From Sandaracinaceae bacterium (GTDB lineage Bacteria > Myxococcota_A > Polyangia > Polyangiales > Houyiibacteriaceae), in NCBI GenBank assembly GCA_020633075.1, contig JACKEI010000007.1, forward strand, positions 1 to 64,000: a DNA stretch of 64,000 nt, in the 5' to 3' direction. The notes beneath the pieces were generated by a model, which saw only the letters and a program-made list of their open reading frames with translations, searched no databases and was not told where the DNA came from. Of this stretch, positions 7,923 through 16,570 are shown one piece after another. How positions within the stretch are numbered: the first letter of the stretch is position 1; each line of letters opens with the position of its first letter. The translations under genes and the position numbers were made by a program.

Positions 7923-8346
7923 GCGTGGCCTCGTCAGGCATCTCGATGGTGAGCAGCGCGGGCTCCTTCGTTGTGGCGTACACGGCCATCAGGGCCTGAT
8001 CGAGCGCGTCGTGCACGAACACCTTGTCGGGGTACTTCCGAGCGACGCCAGACGACGCGATCAGCCCGCGCGCGATCGCTTTGACGAAGGGGTTGCACGC
8101 CAGCACGACATGGAACTCGGCGCACTTGTTGAGCACCTCGTCGGTCAGGCTCATGAACGCGTCTCGGCCGCTGTCGTCAGGGGGACGTGAGCCCGACCAC
8201 ACGACGCTGATGTAGTAGGGCAGGCGTCCTCCCCGCGAATGCATCGAGGAGAGGGTCGAGGACGCGAGCTGCACGTCTGCCGCCGCAGGCGCCCCGTTCC
8301 ACCACAGAACCAGCGTTCTATCGGTCTTCTCCAGCAGCGTCGGCAT
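7912..8346 (-). CDS. Small STAS/SpoIIAA-like protein of unknown function
   Basis: 144 residues, no signal peptide or membrane segment. Alternating strands and helices (RTLVLWWNG; PYYISVVWSG; FHVVLACNPFVKAIARGL; KVFVHDALDQALMAVY) resemble the single-domain STAS-like proteins seen singly in myxobacterial genomes. A second protein with the same outline is encoded at 25179-25571. Role unknown; STAS-fold proteins often regulate kinases or anti-sigma factors, but no partner is nearby. It is convergent with deoA and lies downstream of RNase R on the other side of a 68-base gap. Confidence 0.68.
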   Translation of the reverse strand: MPTLLEKTDRTLVLWWNGAPAAADVQLASSTLSSMHSRGGRLPYYISVVWSGSRPPDDSGRDAFMSLTDEVLNKCAEFHVVLACNPFVKAIARGLIASSGVARKYPDKVFVHDALDQALMAVYATTKEPALLTIEMPDEATLSA

Positions 8347-8414
8347 CCAGCGATGGTCTTACAATTCTGTATGGCTGCAATGACAAAGGTCAGCGGCGCT
8401 CACGATAGATCACG

Positions 8415-11165
8415 TCAGCGCTTGCGCTTGCGCTTGCCCTCGCCCGGCGCACCGGCGCGGGTCGGCTCGGACGACTTGCCGGGCTTGCCGGCCTTTCCGC
8501 TGCCCTTGTGGCTGCCGCTCTTGCCGGACTTGTTGCCCTTGCCCTTGTCGCCGCCGGACTTGCCTGGCTTGTCACCCTTCCGAGCGCTCTCGCCACCCTT
8601 GCCGCCCTCGCGACTGCGGCCACCCTTGCCCGCCGGGCGGTCGCCGCGCTCGACGTCCCGTGAGCGCCCGCGCCCACCGGGCTTGCGTCGCTCCTCGAGG
8701 ACACCCACCAGCTCGGCCTCCACCCGCCGCCGCTCGAGGCCCACGCTGACCACGCGAATGGTCACCGGCTGCCCCATCTCGAAGACGCGCCCGCCGCGCT
8801 GACCCACCAGGCGCACGCCCAGGCGGTCCACCGAGTAGTAGTCGTCGGTCAGCCGCTCGGAGGGCACGAAGACGTCCACGAAGGGGCTGTCGATGCTGGC
8901 GTAGAAGCCGCTCTCGTCGAGCCCGCTGATGGTGGCCGGCAGCTCTTCGCCGACCTTGTCGCGCATCACCAGGCAGCGGTACAGCGACACCACGTCGCGC
9001 TCCACGGTCATGGCGCGGCGCTCGAGCTGGCTGCTGCGCGCCGCCATCTTGCGCAGCATGGGGAGCAGCAGCGCGCCGTCCACGAACTCGCCCCGCGCCA
9101 GGCTGCGCACCACGCGGTGCACCGCCAGGTCCGGGTAGCGACGGATGGGCGAGGTGAAGTGCAGGTAGTGCTTGGCCGCCAGGCCGAAGTGGCCCACGTC
9201 GTTGGTGTCGTAGATGGCCTGCTGCATGGCGCGCAGCAGCAGGTAACGCAGCACGGGCGCCGCGGGCTCGCCCTCGATGCGCGCCAGGAACTCGGTCAGC
9301 TGCTTCGGGTCCTGCGCGGCTTCCGCGTCCAGGGGCTCGCCCAGCGACGTGGCCAGCTCGCAGAAGGTCTCCAGCTTCTCGACCGACGGCGCCCCGTGTG
9401 TCCGGTAGATCGCCGGGATGCCCCGCGCCGAGAGGTCGCTCGCGACGGTCTCGTTGGCCAGCAGCATCATCTCTTCGACGACGCGGTACGCCTCGCGCAC
9501 GCCCGGGTCCTGACGCGACCGCACCACGTCGATGGGCTCGCCCTGCTCGTCCAGCTTCACGCGCGGCTCGGGCAGGTCGAAGTCCAGCGCCCCGCGCTCC
9601 AGGCGCTTCTTGCGCAGCACGCGCGACAGCTCCAGCAGCGCCTCCAACATGGGCAGGCGCTCACGGGCGGCCGGCTGCTTCACGCCGCCCGTCGTCGTCA
9701 GGCCCAGCGCGTCGGCCACGCCCTCGTACGTGAGCTTGCAGCTCGAGCGCATCACGCCTTCCACGTAGCGGTGCGCGGTGACGCGCCCCTGTGCGTCCAG
9801 CGTCATGTCCACGGCCAGGCACAGGCGGTCGCGCTTGGGCACCAGCGACGCCAGGTTGCTGCTGATCTCGTGCGGCAGCATCGGGATCACGCGGTCGGGC
9901 AGGTAGATGCTGGTGCAGCGGGCCTGCGCCTCTTCGTCGATGGCCGTGCCCAGCCGCACGTAGTGCGAGACGTCGGCGATGGCGACGATGACGTGGTAGC
10001 CCCCGCCCTTCTTACGCTCGATGAAGAGCGCGTCGTCGTGGTCGCGCGCATCGGCGGGGTCGATGGTGCAGAGGTCGTAGTCGCGCAGGTCCTCGCGCCC
10101 GACCTTGTCGGCCGCGGCCACGCGCTGCGGGATGCTGGCGGCTTCGGCCAGCACCGCCGGCGGGAACTCCTCCTGCACGTTCTCGCGGATCTTGATCTTG
10201 GCGACCTCGACCGCGGTGATGCCCTGGACACCGAGCACGCCCTCCACGACCACGCCGGGGCGGTCGTTGGCGTCCTGCGGGAAGCGCACGATCTGCGCGT
10301 CCACCACGTCGCCCACCTTGGCCTCGCTCGGCGCGGGGGAGACCAGCTCCATCGGCCCGCGCAGGCGCACGTCGTCCGGCTCGAGGTACTCGCGGTTGCC
10401 CGAGCGGCGCAGGGTGCCGGTCACGCGCGGCGCGCGGCGGGCCAGGATGCCCACCACGTAGCCCTCGCGCCCCTTGGCGGAGGGCTGCGCCACGACCTCG
10501 ACCTTGTCGCCGTGCAGCGCGGCGCCCATGGACGTGGGCCCGATGAACACGTCGGGTCCGCCGTCCTCGGCCGCCACGAACCCGAAGGCGCGCGGGGTCA
10601 CGGTCAGGTAGCCGGCCACGGTGGCGGCACGGGCCGCTGGCCGCTGCCATGGTGAGCGCGGCGCCTCGTCCACAGGCTGACGGGCCTCGCGCCAGTCTTG
10701 GTTCTGACCGCCGCGTTGGCCGGGGCCCTGTCCGCGTCCGTCGCGCTGCTCGCGTCCGCCTCGGTCAGGGCGTTGCTCGAGGGCGGGGGGGCGCTGGCTG
10801 CTGGGCGTGGGGCGCTGGTCTCGCGACCCGTCGCGCGCGTCTCGCGGCTGCTCGTCGCGGCGCACGCCGTGGCGGTCTTGCACCACCATCTTGTTCTTCT
10901 TCTTTTTCGGCGGTCGCACGACCTCGGGCGGCGCCGGCGGCTCCTGCTGCACGGGCGCGCTCTGGAAGCGAAAGCGCAGGCCGGGCATCTCTTGCGCGGA
11001 GCCTTGGACACACAGGCTGTCCAGCACGGCGAGCAGCTCTCCGCGGGCGGCCTTGGCGGCCTCGGGGTTGTCGAAGAGGCGAGTCTGGATCTCGCCGAGC
11101 TGGAGGGCACGCGGTGCACGCGTGCGCAGGACGCGCAGAACGTCGTCGGGATGAAGGGTCGTCAT
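8415..11165 (-). CDS. rnr: Ribonuclease R (RNB exoribonuclease) with long low-complexity linker and basic tail
   Basis: 916 residues, longer than usual (about 800). Order: winged-helix-like start (1-70); Arg/Gln/Gly-rich linker (85-180); OB/cold-shock domains (185-320); RNB catalytic domain (from about 350) with the full metal-binding set D369, D375, D377, D378 in IDPADARDHDDA; S1 domain (about 745-830); then an 85-residue Lys/Gly/Ser tail ending KRKRKR. The enzyme degrades structured RNA 3' to 5' in the cytoplasm, including in rRNA and tmRNA-linked decay. The extra linker and basic tail look like RNA-binding disordered segments. ATG at 11165; 63 bases separate it from the PQQ-propeller gene upstream on the same strand. 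Confidence 0.95.
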   Translation of the reverse strand: MTTLHPDDVLRVLRTRAPRALQLGEIQTRLFDNPEAAKAARGELLAVLDSLCVQGSAQEMPGLRFRFQSAPVQQEPPAPPEVVRPPKKKKNKMVVQDRHGVRRDEQPRDARDGSRDQRPTPSSQRPPALEQRPDRGGREQRDGRGQGPGQRGGQNQDWREARQPVDEAPRSPWQRPAARAATVAGYLTVTPRAFGFVAAEDGGPDVFIGPTSMGAALHGDKVEVVAQPSAKGREGYVVGILARRAPRVTGTLRRSGNREYLEPDDVRLRGPMELVSPAPSEAKVGDVVDAQIVRFPQDANDRPGVVVEGVLGVQGITAVEVAKIKIRENVQEEFPPAVLAEAASIPQRVAAADKVGREDLRDYDLCTIDPADARDHDDALFIERKKGGGYHVIVAIADVSHYVRLGTAIDEEAQARCTSIYLPDRVIPMLPHEISSNLASLVPKRDRLCLAVDMTLDAQGRVTAHRYVEGVMRSSCKLTYEGVADALGLTTTGGVKQPAARERLPMLEALLELSRVLRKKRLERGALDFDLPEPRVKLDEQGEPIDVVRSRQDPGVREAYRVVEEMMLLANETVASDLSARGIPAIYRTHGAPSVEKLETFCELATSLGEPLDAEAAQDPKQLTEFLARIEGEPAAPVLRYLLLRAMQQAIYDTNDVGHFGLAAKHYLHFTSPIRRYPDLAVHRVVRSLARGEFVDGALLLPMLRKMAARSSQLERRAMTVERDVVSLYRCLVMRDKVGEELPATISGLDESGFYASIDSPFVDVFVPSERLTDDYYSVDRLGVRLVGQRGGRVFEMGQPVTIRVVSVGLERRRVEAELVGVLEERRKPGGRGRSRDVERGDRPAGKGGRSREGGKGGESARKGDKPGKSGGDKGKGNKSGKSGSHKGSGKAGKPGKSSEPTRAGAPGEGKRKRKR

Positions 11166-11228
11166 GAAGTCTTGTCTTTCCTCGTCACGGCGCGCGGACC
11201 TCTCCGGGTGGGCGCGTGGGGCGAGTGT

Positions 11229-12581
11229 TCAGCGCAGCGCATGGAGGCGACCGTCGTCGGCGCCGACGAAGAGTGTTCCGTCGGGTCCGAGGGCGGGCGT
11301 GGCGTCCACGTCCTGGCCAATGTTGTGCTGCCAGAGGAGCTCGCCTTCCGGCGAGAGGCAGTAGATGGAGTCATCTTGAGAGCCGACGTAGATGCGACCG
11401 TTCGCATCCAGGAGGGCAGAGCTGCGCACGCGCCCGGAAGTGGGGACGCGCCAGCGGAGAGAACCATCCGGGCGGATGGCGTAGACATAGCGGTCATAGG
11501 AGCCGACGATCACAGTGCCGTCAGGGGTGACGGCCGGGGTCGCTCGTATGTCAGCGCCGGTCTCATAGCGCCAACGCACGCCGCCGCCAGGTGTCAGCGC
11601 GATTAAAAATCCGGCGTCGTTGCCGATGTAGATGGTTCCGTCGTCCCCCACGGCGGCGCTTCCTTCAATACTTGCGCCCACTTGGGACTCCCAGCGGGGG
11701 CGCCCGTCGAGGCCGATGGCGCGCACCAGTCCGTCCGGGGTGCCGACCACCAAGAAGCCGTCGGGGTGCAGCGCGGGGCTGCTGCGGATGTGACCGGCGC
11801 TCGGGACCTGCCAGGCGACGCGCCCTTCGGGCGTCACCGCGAACACCCCGTCGCCTGCGACATACAGGGTCCCGTCGGGGCCCAGGGTGAGGCTGGCGTC
11901 CAAGGTGCTGCCCAGGGTCACACGGAAGGCTGGCTGCCCAGAGGGGCGCAGGCCCACCAAGACACCGTCGTCGCTGGCGACGTAGACCGTTCCACTCGGG
12001 GCCACGGCGGGCGTAGCGTAGATCCGACCGCTCGCGCTGAAGCGCCAACGTAGGCTCCCGTCGGGCCCCACCGCAGAGAGGCTGCGCCCGAGCGACGCCA
12101 CGTAGCTGGTGTCGCCGTGCACCACGATGCCGGCAAACACGCGGCCGCTGGTGGCGTAGCCGTAGCGCTCCGTCGGGGCTTGCGCGGGGCCCGCGTGAGG
12201 GCTGCGGCCCGTGTGGCGCGGGTCACCCATGAACATGGGCAGGCCGAGCGCGACGGGCGCTGGGGGGACGACCGCCTCGCTGCCGGCGTCGGGGTCCGGG
12301 TCGGGTTGCGCCACGCCCGCGTCGAGCGTGGGCGGCGGCTCGGGCTCGCTCGCCAGCTCGGCGCGCACCTCCGACAGGAAGCGACAGCGTCCCTCGTGGC
12401 AGATGCGGTCCGCACCGGAGCACTCGCGGTCGGACATGCACGGCGTGGCCGGTCGCGGCTCACGGCCGGCGCAGCTGACGAGCAGCGAGAGGGCCACCAA
12501 GAGCGGCAGCCGTAGGGCTGGGCGAGGGTTACGCAAGGTCTTCTCCGCGCGCGGGCGCGAGCTGACGTGAGCATGCCGCAT
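11229..12581 (-). CDS. PQQ-like beta-propeller lipoprotein
   Basis: 450 residues. A Leu-rich signal ends in the lipobox LVSC near residue 37. A short Cys cluster (CMSDRECSGADRICHEGRC) and a Pro/Asp-rich linker follow. From about 120 to the end there are about seven repeats of 'GxxxxTPAVxPDGTxYVGxxDGxLxALxPDGxxRW', the PQQ/BamB-type propeller blade. It probably acts as a surface or periplasmic scaffold. Though blade sequences recall BamB, gene context (rhomboid-like and DG-repeat lipoprotein upstream) does not support a BAM role. ATG at 12581 follows the upstream stop by five bases; GTG codons at 12590 and 12593 are alternatives. Confidence 0.85.
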   Translation of the reverse strand: MRHAHVSSRPRAEKTLRNPRPALRLPLLVALSLLVSCAGREPRPATPCMSDRECSGADRICHEGRCRFLSEVRAELASEPEPPPTLDAGVAQPDPDPDAGSEAVVPPAPVALGLPMFMGDPRHTGRSPHAGPAQAPTERYGYATSGRVFAGIVVHGDTSYVASLGRSLSAVGPDGSLRWRFSASGRIYATPAVAPSGTVYVASDDGVLVGLRPSGQPAFRVTLGSTLDASLTLGPDGTLYVAGDGVFAVTPEGRVAWQVPSAGHIRSSPALHPDGFLVVGTPDGLVRAIGLDGRPRWESQVGASIEGSAAVGDDGTIYIGNDAGFLIALTPGGGVRWRYETGADIRATPAVTPDGTVIVGSYDRYVYAIRPDGSLRWRVPTSGRVRSSALLDANGRIYVGSQDDSIYCLSPEGELLWQHNIGQDVDATPALGPDGTLFVGADDGRLHALR

Positions 12582-12586
12582 GAGCG

Positions 12587-14689
12587 TCACCACGTCAGGA
12601 AATACACCGCGGAGCCCCGCTGGACGACGGCCGCGTTCCCCGCGGGCGAGAGCGCCAGCCCCCGCACCGGGGCGTCGGAGGGGAGCTCGGCCCAGCCGGC
12701 GGGGCGCAGCAACGTGACGCTGGGCTCCGGCCCGAGCGTGTGGAGCACCAGACCAAAGTCCAGCGCGGTGAGGTAGCGGGTCCCGTCCCGCGCGATGGCG
12801 GGGCCGTTCACGGGGGCGGGGGGCAGCGAACCACTCGCCACCTGGAAGGGCGCACCTGCGGGGCGCGCCTCATCCGTCAGCGGGACCACCCACAGCTCCG
12901 CGCCGCGCGCGAGCAGCAGGCCCTGTGGCGCCCAGCCCAGCGCCGCGAAGCCCCCGTCGTCCGCGACCTCCAAGCTCGGCTGGGTGTCGCCTCGGCAGCT
13001 GGGGCTGGCCAGCGGCGCGATCGCCGCGACGCGCGGCGGGCCGTGCAGGATGGGGTCGAGTGCCGTCAGCTCCACCACGTGGCTGGCGCATCCGCGGCCC
13101 AGGCGCTGGACCCGGAAGCGACCGCTCGGGTCCACGATGATGCCCGCGTTGGCGCGTGGGGGCGGGAGGTTCGACGCGGCCGGGGTGTCCGTGGTGTTGC
13201 CCTGTGGAGCTGGCACGCCGCCATCCTCTGGGGCGGAGCTCGATGCGGTCGGGGCGGGCGACGCGGGCGCCGCAGGGGCTGCTGGCCCTTCGGGCTGAGA
13301 GGGCGCCATGGTGGCGCCGCCGGGCGTGGGTGTGGGAGGGCTCTCGCGCAGGGACACCACGCGGCCGCCCGGCAGCTGCACGTGGTGCTCGTCCACGAAG
13401 TCGAGGCCCGCGCGCGCCGTCACGTCCGCGAGCTTGCGCATGCTGAGCCCGCGGGGCCCCGGCGCGCGCCCCAGCGCTCGCGTGACCATGCGACGCTCGG
13501 CGTCGCTCAGCGTAAGGCCCGGGTCCTCGAGGCGCGCGAGCGCGGCGGCCGCCTCGAACACGTCTCCTGCTTGCGCGTGTGCAGCCGCCACGACGGCGGC
13601 GGCCTTGCCCGCGCCTCGCGAGCGCCCGCAGGGGAGCCCCCGCACGTCACCCAGCTGCACCCTCGCAGCGCCCCCCTCACTGCAGAGGGCCGTGTAGAGA
13701 GCCAGCACGCGGTCCGCCCCGCGCAGGGCGACCTCCGGCTGGCGCGTCAGCGGGTCCGCCGCCGCGTTGGCCAGCGTGCGCAGGGTGGCCTCCGGCTCTG
13801 CGCGGTCACGCGACAGCCCGCTCGCGCTGTTCAGCCAGAGTAGCTCCACGCTCACGTGGTCCCCCTCGGTCCCGAGCATCACGCGGGCCACCAGGTCGGC
13901 GGCGCCGTCCGTGTTGCGGTCCTCGGCGCGCAGCACCACCGAGAGGGGCAGCGCGTCCGCCGTCAGCGCACCGGTCGTCGCGGAAGCGGGGCTCCCGCTG
14001 GCCTCGGGTGCCCCACTTGCCCCATCGCCGCTCGCCGCCGGGGCCAGCAGGGTGAGGCGCTCGGCCAAGCGCGGCTGCGCTTCGAGCGTGGCGATCAAGG
14101 TCAAGGACGCGGGTCCCGTCGGACAGGCGTAGTCCGCCCCCAGCGACACCAGGCTTCGCGCCAACGTCTCTCCCCGCGGGGTGCTCAGGCTGCACTCGGC
14201 CGGGGCGCTCAGCTGCCCCAGCTCACTCAGCGCCGCACCGGAAGGACCCACGCGGGCGAGGGAGAGGACCAGCTGCGTGGGCGCGCTCCCCGGTGTCCGG
14301 GCGGGTGCACCGGCGGCTGGGGCGGCGGCCGCGCCCCGCGTGTGCAGCACGTACGCGTCTTGGTCTCCGTCTCCGTCCACGTCCACGAGCAGGATCGCCC
14401 GCAGGTCTCCGTCGCTCAGCTCGAGCGCATGGCCGCTGAGCTCCACCCGGCGGGTGCCCGCTGGGAGCGCCCGCGCCGGCGTCGGCACCCAAGCCCCGGC
14501 GCCGCCGTCCGTGCCACCGAGGGCCGGCACACTGGCGACGGGTGCGGACTGCCCCGGCCGCGGGCCCGCGTCGAGGCCGAAGGTGACCATGCGGTCCTGC
14601 TCGCAGGAGCAGCCGTCGCAGCCAGCCAGGCCCAGCACCAGGCCCAGCCACACGAGCGCCAGCGCGGGGCGCGGTCTCGCGGCCGTCAA
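12587..14689 (-). CDS. Large lipoprotein with a DG-type calcium-binding segment; TTG start
   Basis: 700 residues from the proposed start. The signal ends GLAGC with a second CxC (AGCDGCSC), so acylation is predicted. Residues 103-111 read DVDGDGDQD, the Ca-binding loop of VCBS/FG-GAP propellers, and 'DRNTDGAADLV' is a second weaker copy. The middle is Ala/Pro/Ser-rich and probably disordered; the C-terminal 200 residues resemble propeller-like repeats (LGWAPQGLLLARGAELWVV). No enzyme motif is seen. TTG at 14689 is chosen because AAGGAG lies 8 bases upstream and it overlaps the rhomboid-like stop. A longer reading from 14896 would run through that gene and encodes Arg/His-rich nonsense. It is the middle gene of a three-gene operon. 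Confidence 0.75.
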   Translation of the reverse strand: MTAARPRPALALVWLGLVLGLAGCDGCSCEQDRMVTFGLDAGPRPGQSAPVASVPALGGTDGGAGAWVPTPARALPAGTRRVELSGHALELSDGDLRAILLVDVDGDGDQDAYVLHTRGAAAAPAAGAPARTPGSAPTQLVLSLARVGPSGAALSELGQLSAPAECSLSTPRGETLARSLVSLGADYACPTGPASLTLIATLEAQPRLAERLTLLAPAASGDGASGAPEASGSPASATTGALTADALPLSVVLRAEDRNTDGAADLVARVMLGTEGDHVSVELLWLNSASGLSRDRAEPEATLRTLANAAADPLTRQPEVALRGADRVLALYTALCSEGGAARVQLGDVRGLPCGRSRGAGKAAAVVAAAHAQAGDVFEAAAALARLEDPGLTLSDAERRMVTRALGRAPGPRGLSMRKLADVTARAGLDFVDEHHVQLPGGRVVSLRESPPTPTPGGATMAPSQPEGPAAPAAPASPAPTASSSAPEDGGVPAPQGNTTDTPAASNLPPPRANAGIIVDPSGRFRVQRLGRGCASHVVELTALDPILHGPPRVAAIAPLASPSCRGDTQPSLEVADDGGFAALGWAPQGLLLARGAELWVVPLTDEARPAGAPFQVASGSLPPAPVNGPAIARDGTRYLTALDFGLVLHTLGPEPSVTLLRPAGWAELPSDAPVRGLALSPAGNAAVVQRGSAVYFLTW

Positions 14690-15369
14690 TTCAGCCACTC
14701 CTTCTTGTTCTTGCCGTCGCGCGAGCGGCGCGCCGCGTCGATGGACACCACCGAGGAGACGCGCGCCTTGGGGAGCCGACGGCGGCGCCACGCCACGAAG
14801 CCCACCCCGGCGCCAATGGCGGCCAGCTCGGCCACGAGCGTGGGGACGCGCGGGTCCGTGAGGAAGTTGATGCCCACCAGCGCGAGCGCGAACCACACGT
14901 AGGCCTCACCGCGTGTCCGCAGACCGAGGATGTCCATGGGGGCGTAGCGCAAGCTCCAGCCCAGGGCGCCCAGGCTCGCGAAGACCCAGTTGTTGGGGCC
15001 CAGCACGTAGTCGGGCGGAGTCAGGAGCCCCACCAACGCGGCCAGCACACCGGCGCTGAGGGTGGCCAGGGCCAGGAGCTGCGCCGCTGCCTTCTTGCCG
15101 TAGCGCTCCTCGAAGGGGGACACGAACCACCACAGCATCACGAGCGCGAACGCCAGCTCCAGCGCCGAGCGCGGCTTGATGGCCCAGGCCAGCGGGTGCG
15201 TGAAGAGCTGCAGGGCCGTCCAGGGGCTCAGGTCGCCAGCCCTGAGCGCCAGCACCAAGCCCCACGGGGATTGCAGCCAGACCTGCACCACCGAGTGCAG
15301 GAGGAAGCTCACCGCGGTGGCGATGAGCAGCCCCCGCGTGAGCGGCATCAGGCGCGGAAATTGAAACAC
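14686..15369 (-). CDS. Rhomboid-like membrane protein, probably not a protease
   Basis: 227 residues with about six hydrophobic segments between 10 and 200 and a basic cytoplasmic tail ending NKKEWLN. Rhomboid landmarks are present: LQLFTHPL (TM1/loop) and FEERYG (TM2). The active site is not: the Ser motif is FASLGALG (S132) instead of GxSG, and the His of the last helix is absent (VAELAAIGAGVGFV). It is therefore closer to a pseudo-rhomboid, which may bind or retain membrane clients. It heads an operon with two lipoproteins. GTG at 15369 is used; an ATG lies at 15348. Confidence 0.72.
   Translation of the reverse strand: MFQFPRLMPLTRGLLIATAVSFLLHSVVQVWLQSPWGLVLALRAGDLSPWTALQLFTHPLAWAIKPRSALELAFALVMLWWFVSPFEERYGKKAAAQLLALATLSAGVLAALVGLLTPPDYVLGPNNWVFASLGALGWSLRYAPMDILGLRTRGEAYVWFALALVGINFLTDPRVPTLVAELAAIGAGVGFVAWRRRRLPKARVSSVVSIDAARRSRDGKNKKEWLN
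14698..14703 (-). promoter_or_regulatory. Ribosome binding site that decides the TTG start at 14689
   Basis: AAGGAG on the minus strand, 8 bases before TTG, lies inside the last codons of the rhomboid-like gene. The in-frame GTG at 14698 is part of this site, so it cannot be served by it. Confidence 0.55.
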
Positions 15370-15427
15370 GGTGACGATGTAAGCACGCGGCCCCGAGCAT
15401 GCAAAGCCGACAGGGCCGCTCAGGAGC

Positions 15428-16570
15428 TCAGCAAGAGCCCGTGGAGACGACCGTCGCGTCGCACGTCACCGTGTTGGCCGTACCCACCGTCAGGCTGAAC
15501 GTGCAGATCCCGCTCCACGTGCTGACACAGCCGCTGACGTTCTCGGACGCGCTGAAGGACACCGTGTAGGGCTCGCCATCGAAGGTGTAGTTCGCGTTGT
15601 CGGAGAAGAGCACCGAGCTGCCTTGGCTGCAGAGCTGGTTCGTGGGGCCGGAGATGGCGGGCGCGCTGACGCCGGTGCCCTCGTGCAGCGTGTAGGTGAA
15701 CTGGTTGCTGGCGACCATCGCGCCGGAGCAGATCAAGTACTGGGTCGACAGCGGCGCGTCTTGGAACCGGAACTGCACCGTGAGGCTGGTGGGCGGCAGC
15801 GCGCCGTCGAAGTCGGGGGTGATGAGCGTGGCGTGCGTGTTCACCACCAGCGGCAGGGGCGTGGTCTCCTGGAGCACGTTGCCGTTCGAGTCCAGCGCCT
15901 CCCACAGGGAGTGGTACGAACCCGCCGCGAGCACACGAGTCGGGCGGGTGTCGAAGCCACCGTCCGAGCAAGGGAAGGTCAGCGCGGCCGAGGTCCAGCA
16001 GATGGTGGCGGCCGCGTTCTGGCAGATGACCACGCGCACTGTGGCGATGTCCCCACAGGACTGCACGGTGGGCGCGGCCCCGTTCACGTCCCAGATGCCG
16101 TCCAGCGACACGGCCGTGCCCGACGGGTCGAAGGCGGTGGCCCCCGGCGCGAAGTCCGGGATGGGGAACACCACATGCGAGCCGAACGCGGACAGCAGCG
16201 CCGGCTGCGACGCCTGCAGACGCGCACCGCTCGAGTTCAGCGCCTCCCACACGACGTAGTAGGTGCCGGACACCAGAATCGGGGTGGGGCGCGTGTCGAA
16301 CGCGCCGGCCGCGCAGGAGAAGGTCAGGCGGGTGTTCGCAAGGCAGTTCGCCCCCGAGGAGGTCTCACAGACCAGCGCCCGAATCGTCACGATGTCCCCG
16401 CACGAGGACAGGGTGGGGGCGGCCCCGTCCACGTCCCACTCGCCGCTCACCGTGACCTCACTGCCGAAGGGCGCGAAAGGCGCCGCGTCCGTGGTGATGA
16501 TGCAGCCCGACGCGAGCAGCGACAGGGCGACGAGCGCGAGGAGGATGGTAGACGTGCGGGCGTGCTTCAT
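15428..16570 (-). CDS. Lipoprotein with two tandem 115-residue repeats
   Basis: 380 residues. Signal peptide with lipobox LASGC at residue 23. Residues 36-140 and 151-255 are a tandem duplication: G-E/I-WDV-D/N-GAAPT, SCGDI-x-T-x-R, four Cys, LTF-x-C, FDTRPT and WEAL-x-S-x-G occur in both with 115-residue spacing. The last 120 residues are Ser/Thr-rich with four further Cys and lack the repeat. The domain looks like an immunoglobulin-type beta sandwich; I cannot name it. It should be a surface lipoprotein. ATG at 16570 is preferred over an ATG 21 codons upstream because the lipobox then falls at normal distance. It is a single gene. Confidence 0.78.
   Translation of the reverse strand: MKHARTSTILLALVALSLLASGCIITTDAAPFAPFGSEVTVSGEWDVDGAAPTLSSCGDIVTIRALVCETSSGANCLANTRLTFSCAAGAFDTRPTPILVSGTYYVVWEALNSSGARLQASQPALLSAFGSHVVFPIPDFAPGATAFDPSGTAVSLDGIWDVNGAAPTVQSCGDIATVRVVICQNAAATICWTSAALTFPCSDGGFDTRPTRVLAAGSYHSLWEALDSNGNVLQETTPLPLVVNTHATLITPDFDGALPPTSLTVQFRFQDAPLSTQYLICSGAMVASNQFTYTLHEGTGVSAPAISGPTNQLCSQGSSVLFSDNANYTFDGEPYTVSFSASENVSGCVSTWSGICTFSLTVGTANTVTCDATVVSTGSC
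15809..16465 (-). repeat. Tandem coding duplication (two units of about 315 bases)
   Basis: Unit 1 is about 16465-16151 and unit 2 about 16120-15809, encoding the two related domains of the lipoprotein above. Protein similarity is clear at the WDV-GAAPT, SCGDI, FDTRPT and WEAL blocks, but the DNA has diverged, so the duplication is old. Confidence 0.65.

Noticed and set aside
14690..14896. Extended lipoprotein start at 14896
   Set aside because: It would place 69 Arg/His/Gly-rich residues before the signal peptide and overlap the rhomboid-like gene.
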